From: DATAEG01 sp963703085
GTDB lineage: Bacteria; Actinomycetota; Actinomycetes; Mycobacteriales; Jatrophihabitantaceae
DNA length: 64,000 nucleotides
Assembly: GCA_963703085.1 (NCBI GenBank)
Contig: OY969789.1
Span: forward strand, 2,046,001 to 2,110,000
Direction: 5' to 3'
Shown: one piece after another, positions 62,270 through 64,000 of the stretch
How positions within the stretch are numbered: the stretch's first letter is position 1
Layout of the letters: each line of letters begins with the position of its first letter
Translations under genes and position numbers: made by a program
The notes under the pieces: model-generated
The model's input: the letters and a program-made list of their open reading frames with translations, nothing else
Database searches by the model: none
Told to the model about the DNA's origin: nothing

Positions 62270-63642
62270 CTAGAACGGTGGCGGGTCAGGATCGGTGGCC
62301 GGATCGGCCGCCTGTTCCGGCGGCAGGTTTCCGGGCTCGACGGTTGTCGGTAGTGGTGGGGGTTTGGTGCGGTAGGTGTGGCCGGTGGGGCTGGTCCACA
62401 CGGTCGATCCGTCGGACTGGCGCTGGGGTTGCCAGTGCGCGAGGTGTTTGCAGCGGTGATGCCGCCGGCACAGCGGGTGCAGGTTCCCTGTCGCACGTGG
62501 GCCCGCCGTCTCTGGCGGCGGTGAGGTGGTCGAGGTCGCAGGCGACGGCGGGGCGGGTGCAGGAGGCGAAGGTGCAGGTTTGGTCGCGGGCGATGATGAA
62601 CGCCGCCAACCGGGCCGGCGGCCGATACGTCCTACTGCCGTAGTCCAGGAGCCGGCCGTGGTCGTCGGTGAGCAACCGCCGCCAGCTGCCGGTCTCGTCT
62701 TTCGCGATGCGCCGGGCCATCGCCGCGGGGATCGGGCCGTACCCGGCCAACTCGGCGGGTTGTTCGTCCAGGCCGAGCAGGGTGGAGGCGGCGACGGTGA
62801 GCTGCACCGCCGGCCGCGCCCCATGCCGCCGGGTCAGCGCGCGGGTCGGCCAGGGCGGAGTCGGCCAGGGTGACCAACGCATCCGCCCGCCGCTGATCCG
62901 CCGACCGGCTGTCGCCGCCGTTGCCGAAGATGGTCTCGCAGGCGATGGCGTCGATCGCGGTCAGCACCGTGGCGGCGCCGTCGGCGGGGAGGTAGGCCCA
63001 GAGCTGGGCCATGCCGTGCAGGTCGGGGGTGAGCACCACCCGCCGCTGCTCCACCGCGTCGGCATGCTTCTCCGCTTCTCCGGCCGGGTCCAACGCCAGC
63101 ACCGCCCGGGTCACTGAGGCGCGGAACTGGGCTGACGGTCTGCTCGGAGGCCTCGTCGAGGACTCGTTCCTCCACCGCGCGGGCCACGTCCGCGGTCGAG
63201 GCTCATGACGGCGGAGGCGAGCAGCTCGGCGTGCCGGGCGGTGATGTCCCCGGCCCGCAACGCCGCCAGCGTCTTGCGCAGCGTGGTGGTGAGCAGCTCC
63301 GCGCGGTGCACGTGGGTGGCGGCGGTCGCCGGCGCGATGCGCAGTACCGCGGCGATCTCCTGGAGCGACCACTTCTCATTGCTCGGATCATCCCGGGAGA
63401 TCGCGGCGAACAACTCGATCTGCCGGGCGGCGTCGAACCCGGCCTGCCGACGCAGCACCACCAGCAGATCGACTCGACCGATATCCGACAGACTCGAGAG
63501 CTTCGCGAACTGGGACGGCGTGCACCGAATCCGGGCTCGGCGCCAACTCCGCCAGTGCGGCGATGGAGTCGTCGGGGAGGGTCAGCACATCCACCGGCGA
63601 CGGCACATACCCCTCGCCACTCGTGCTTTCCCCGTCGTTCAT
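62270..63642 (-). pseudogene. DUF222/HNH (13E12-type) repeat gene, multiply frameshifted
   Basis: Pieces of one DUF222-HNH protein lie in order in several frames: a start MNDGESTSGEGYVPSP, then DAARQIELFAAISR with TLAALRAGDITARHAELLA, then QRRVVLTPDLHGMAQLWAYLPADGA (in part) with DQRRADALVTLADSAL, then VAASTLLGLDEQPAELAGYGPIP and HTYRTKPPP after the HNH pieces TCTFASCTRPAVACDLDH and NLHPLCRRHHRCKH. At least four frame changes occur. The family is a dispersed, often decayed repeat gene in mycobacteria and relatives. Confidence 0.85.
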
Positions 63643-64000
63643 GACCCAATGCTAGAGACCGGGACCGACATTTTCGGGCTATCCACAGACCCAATCGAAA
63701 AGAGATTCCCCTTACCGGATAAGGCGAAACGGCTACCCGTCGGAGCGAGGCGAGGACGGCCGTAGACCAGAGCGAAACCGCACTCGACAGCGCAACCCAC
63801 GAACCCCGCATCCGTCGCTGCCGCAGTAAACCCAGCTCCCGAGAACCGCACCCGACAGCGGAACCCGGAAGCCCACGCACCCCGTCGCTGCCGCAGTAAA
63901 TCGGACCGCGCTGGAACAGCAACCCGACACCGTGGCCGCGGGTTAAGGCGCAGCTGCTCCCCGGGCACCACTGGCCACCGCACCGCTCGGAACGTTCTCG
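63643..64000. other. Non-coding end region with tandem repeat
   Basis: No gene is supported. The main structure is the ~68-bp repeat listed separately. An AT-richer segment (AAAAGAGATTCCCC near 63697) may hold promoter elements of the DUF222 relic. Confidence 0.4.
63776..63911. repeat. 68-bp imperfect tandem repeat
   Basis: Two adjacent copies begin AACCGCACTCGACAGCG at 63776 and AACCGCACCCGACAGCG at 63844, and both end with CCGTCGCTGCCGCAGTAAA. Differences are spread over the middle. The two copies sit upstream of the DUF222/HNH relic. Confidence 0.75.

Noticed and set aside
61057..62496. Longer form of the Ca2+/H+ antiporter
   Set aside because: The upstream part overlaps the DUF222 relic antisense and is low-complexity; GTG at 62175 has GAGGAGG before it.

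Overview
The window is from a high-GC actinobacterium. Several gene sets match the Mycobacteriales (and Frankia-like relatives): dnaK-grpE-dnaJ-hspR with a MerR-type HspR, an EtfD-like membrane iron-sulfur oxidoreductase about 6 kb upstream of dnaK, an htdX-fabG4-fadA2 run like Rv0241c-Rv0243c of Mycobacterium tuberculosis, a mymA-like monooxygenase-SDR-esterase operon, and a DUF222/HNH (13E12-type) repeat gene. The species cannot be named from sequence alone.

The window has two contrasting halves. Bases 1 to about 28.8 kb are an accessory region ending at a tRNA-Gly gene. It starts with small metabolic and regulatory genes: a LysR C-terminus, an esterase, a beta-lactamase-like hydrolase, a Rid-family protein and an SDR. 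From 4.6 to 6.9 kb almost every gene is broken: relics of an aldo/keto reductase, an ArsR regulator, a haloacid dehalogenase, a TmrB-like kinase and an HNH nuclease. Intact genes follow (MocR regulator with MFS pump, RibD-like reductase, methyltransferase, phosphotransferase, ATP-dependent DNA ligase with a YegP-like protein), with a relic of an integrase 3' end at 10.2 kb. A GAF-ANTAR gene at 14-16 kb is split by an IS3-family element whose orfA and orfB are themselves frameshifted, and an 80-bp hairpin repeat lies on each side. Then come a cation exchanger, small membrane genes and an amidase fragment.

Bases about 20-28.8 kb look like an integrative mobilizable element in tRNA-Gly(CCC): a serine resolvase translationally coupled to a protein with a C-terminal TIR-like (PF10137-type) domain, a membrane zinc-ribbon protein, a coiled-coil and HNH pair, a MobF/TrwC relaxase-helicase, two unknown genes in a coupled pair, and a tyrosine integrase whose 3' end runs antisense through the tRNA. 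No type IV secretion genes are present.

Bases 28.9-62.2 kb are intact chromosomal backbone: zinc-ribbon protein, GT87-type membrane protein, dcd, ilvE, TetR plus monooxygenase operon, MOSC protein, a beta-oxidation-type group (htdX, fabG4, fadA2, diiron oxygenase, TetR, acyl-CoA oxidase-like FadE), a DapA-family aldolase, the EtfD-like protein, a coupled membrane protein/two-component operon, AIM24, a DinB-like protein, a lipoprotein, a VOC protein, the dnaK operon, an SDR, a phosphotransferase and a Ca2+/H+ antiporter. The window closes with a heavily frameshifted DUF222/HNH gene and a tandem repeat. The acyl-CoA dehydrogenase/oxidase, dehydratase, reductase, thiolase and EtfD-like genes together suggest fatty-acyl or steroid side-chain breakdown with electron delivery to the quinone pool.
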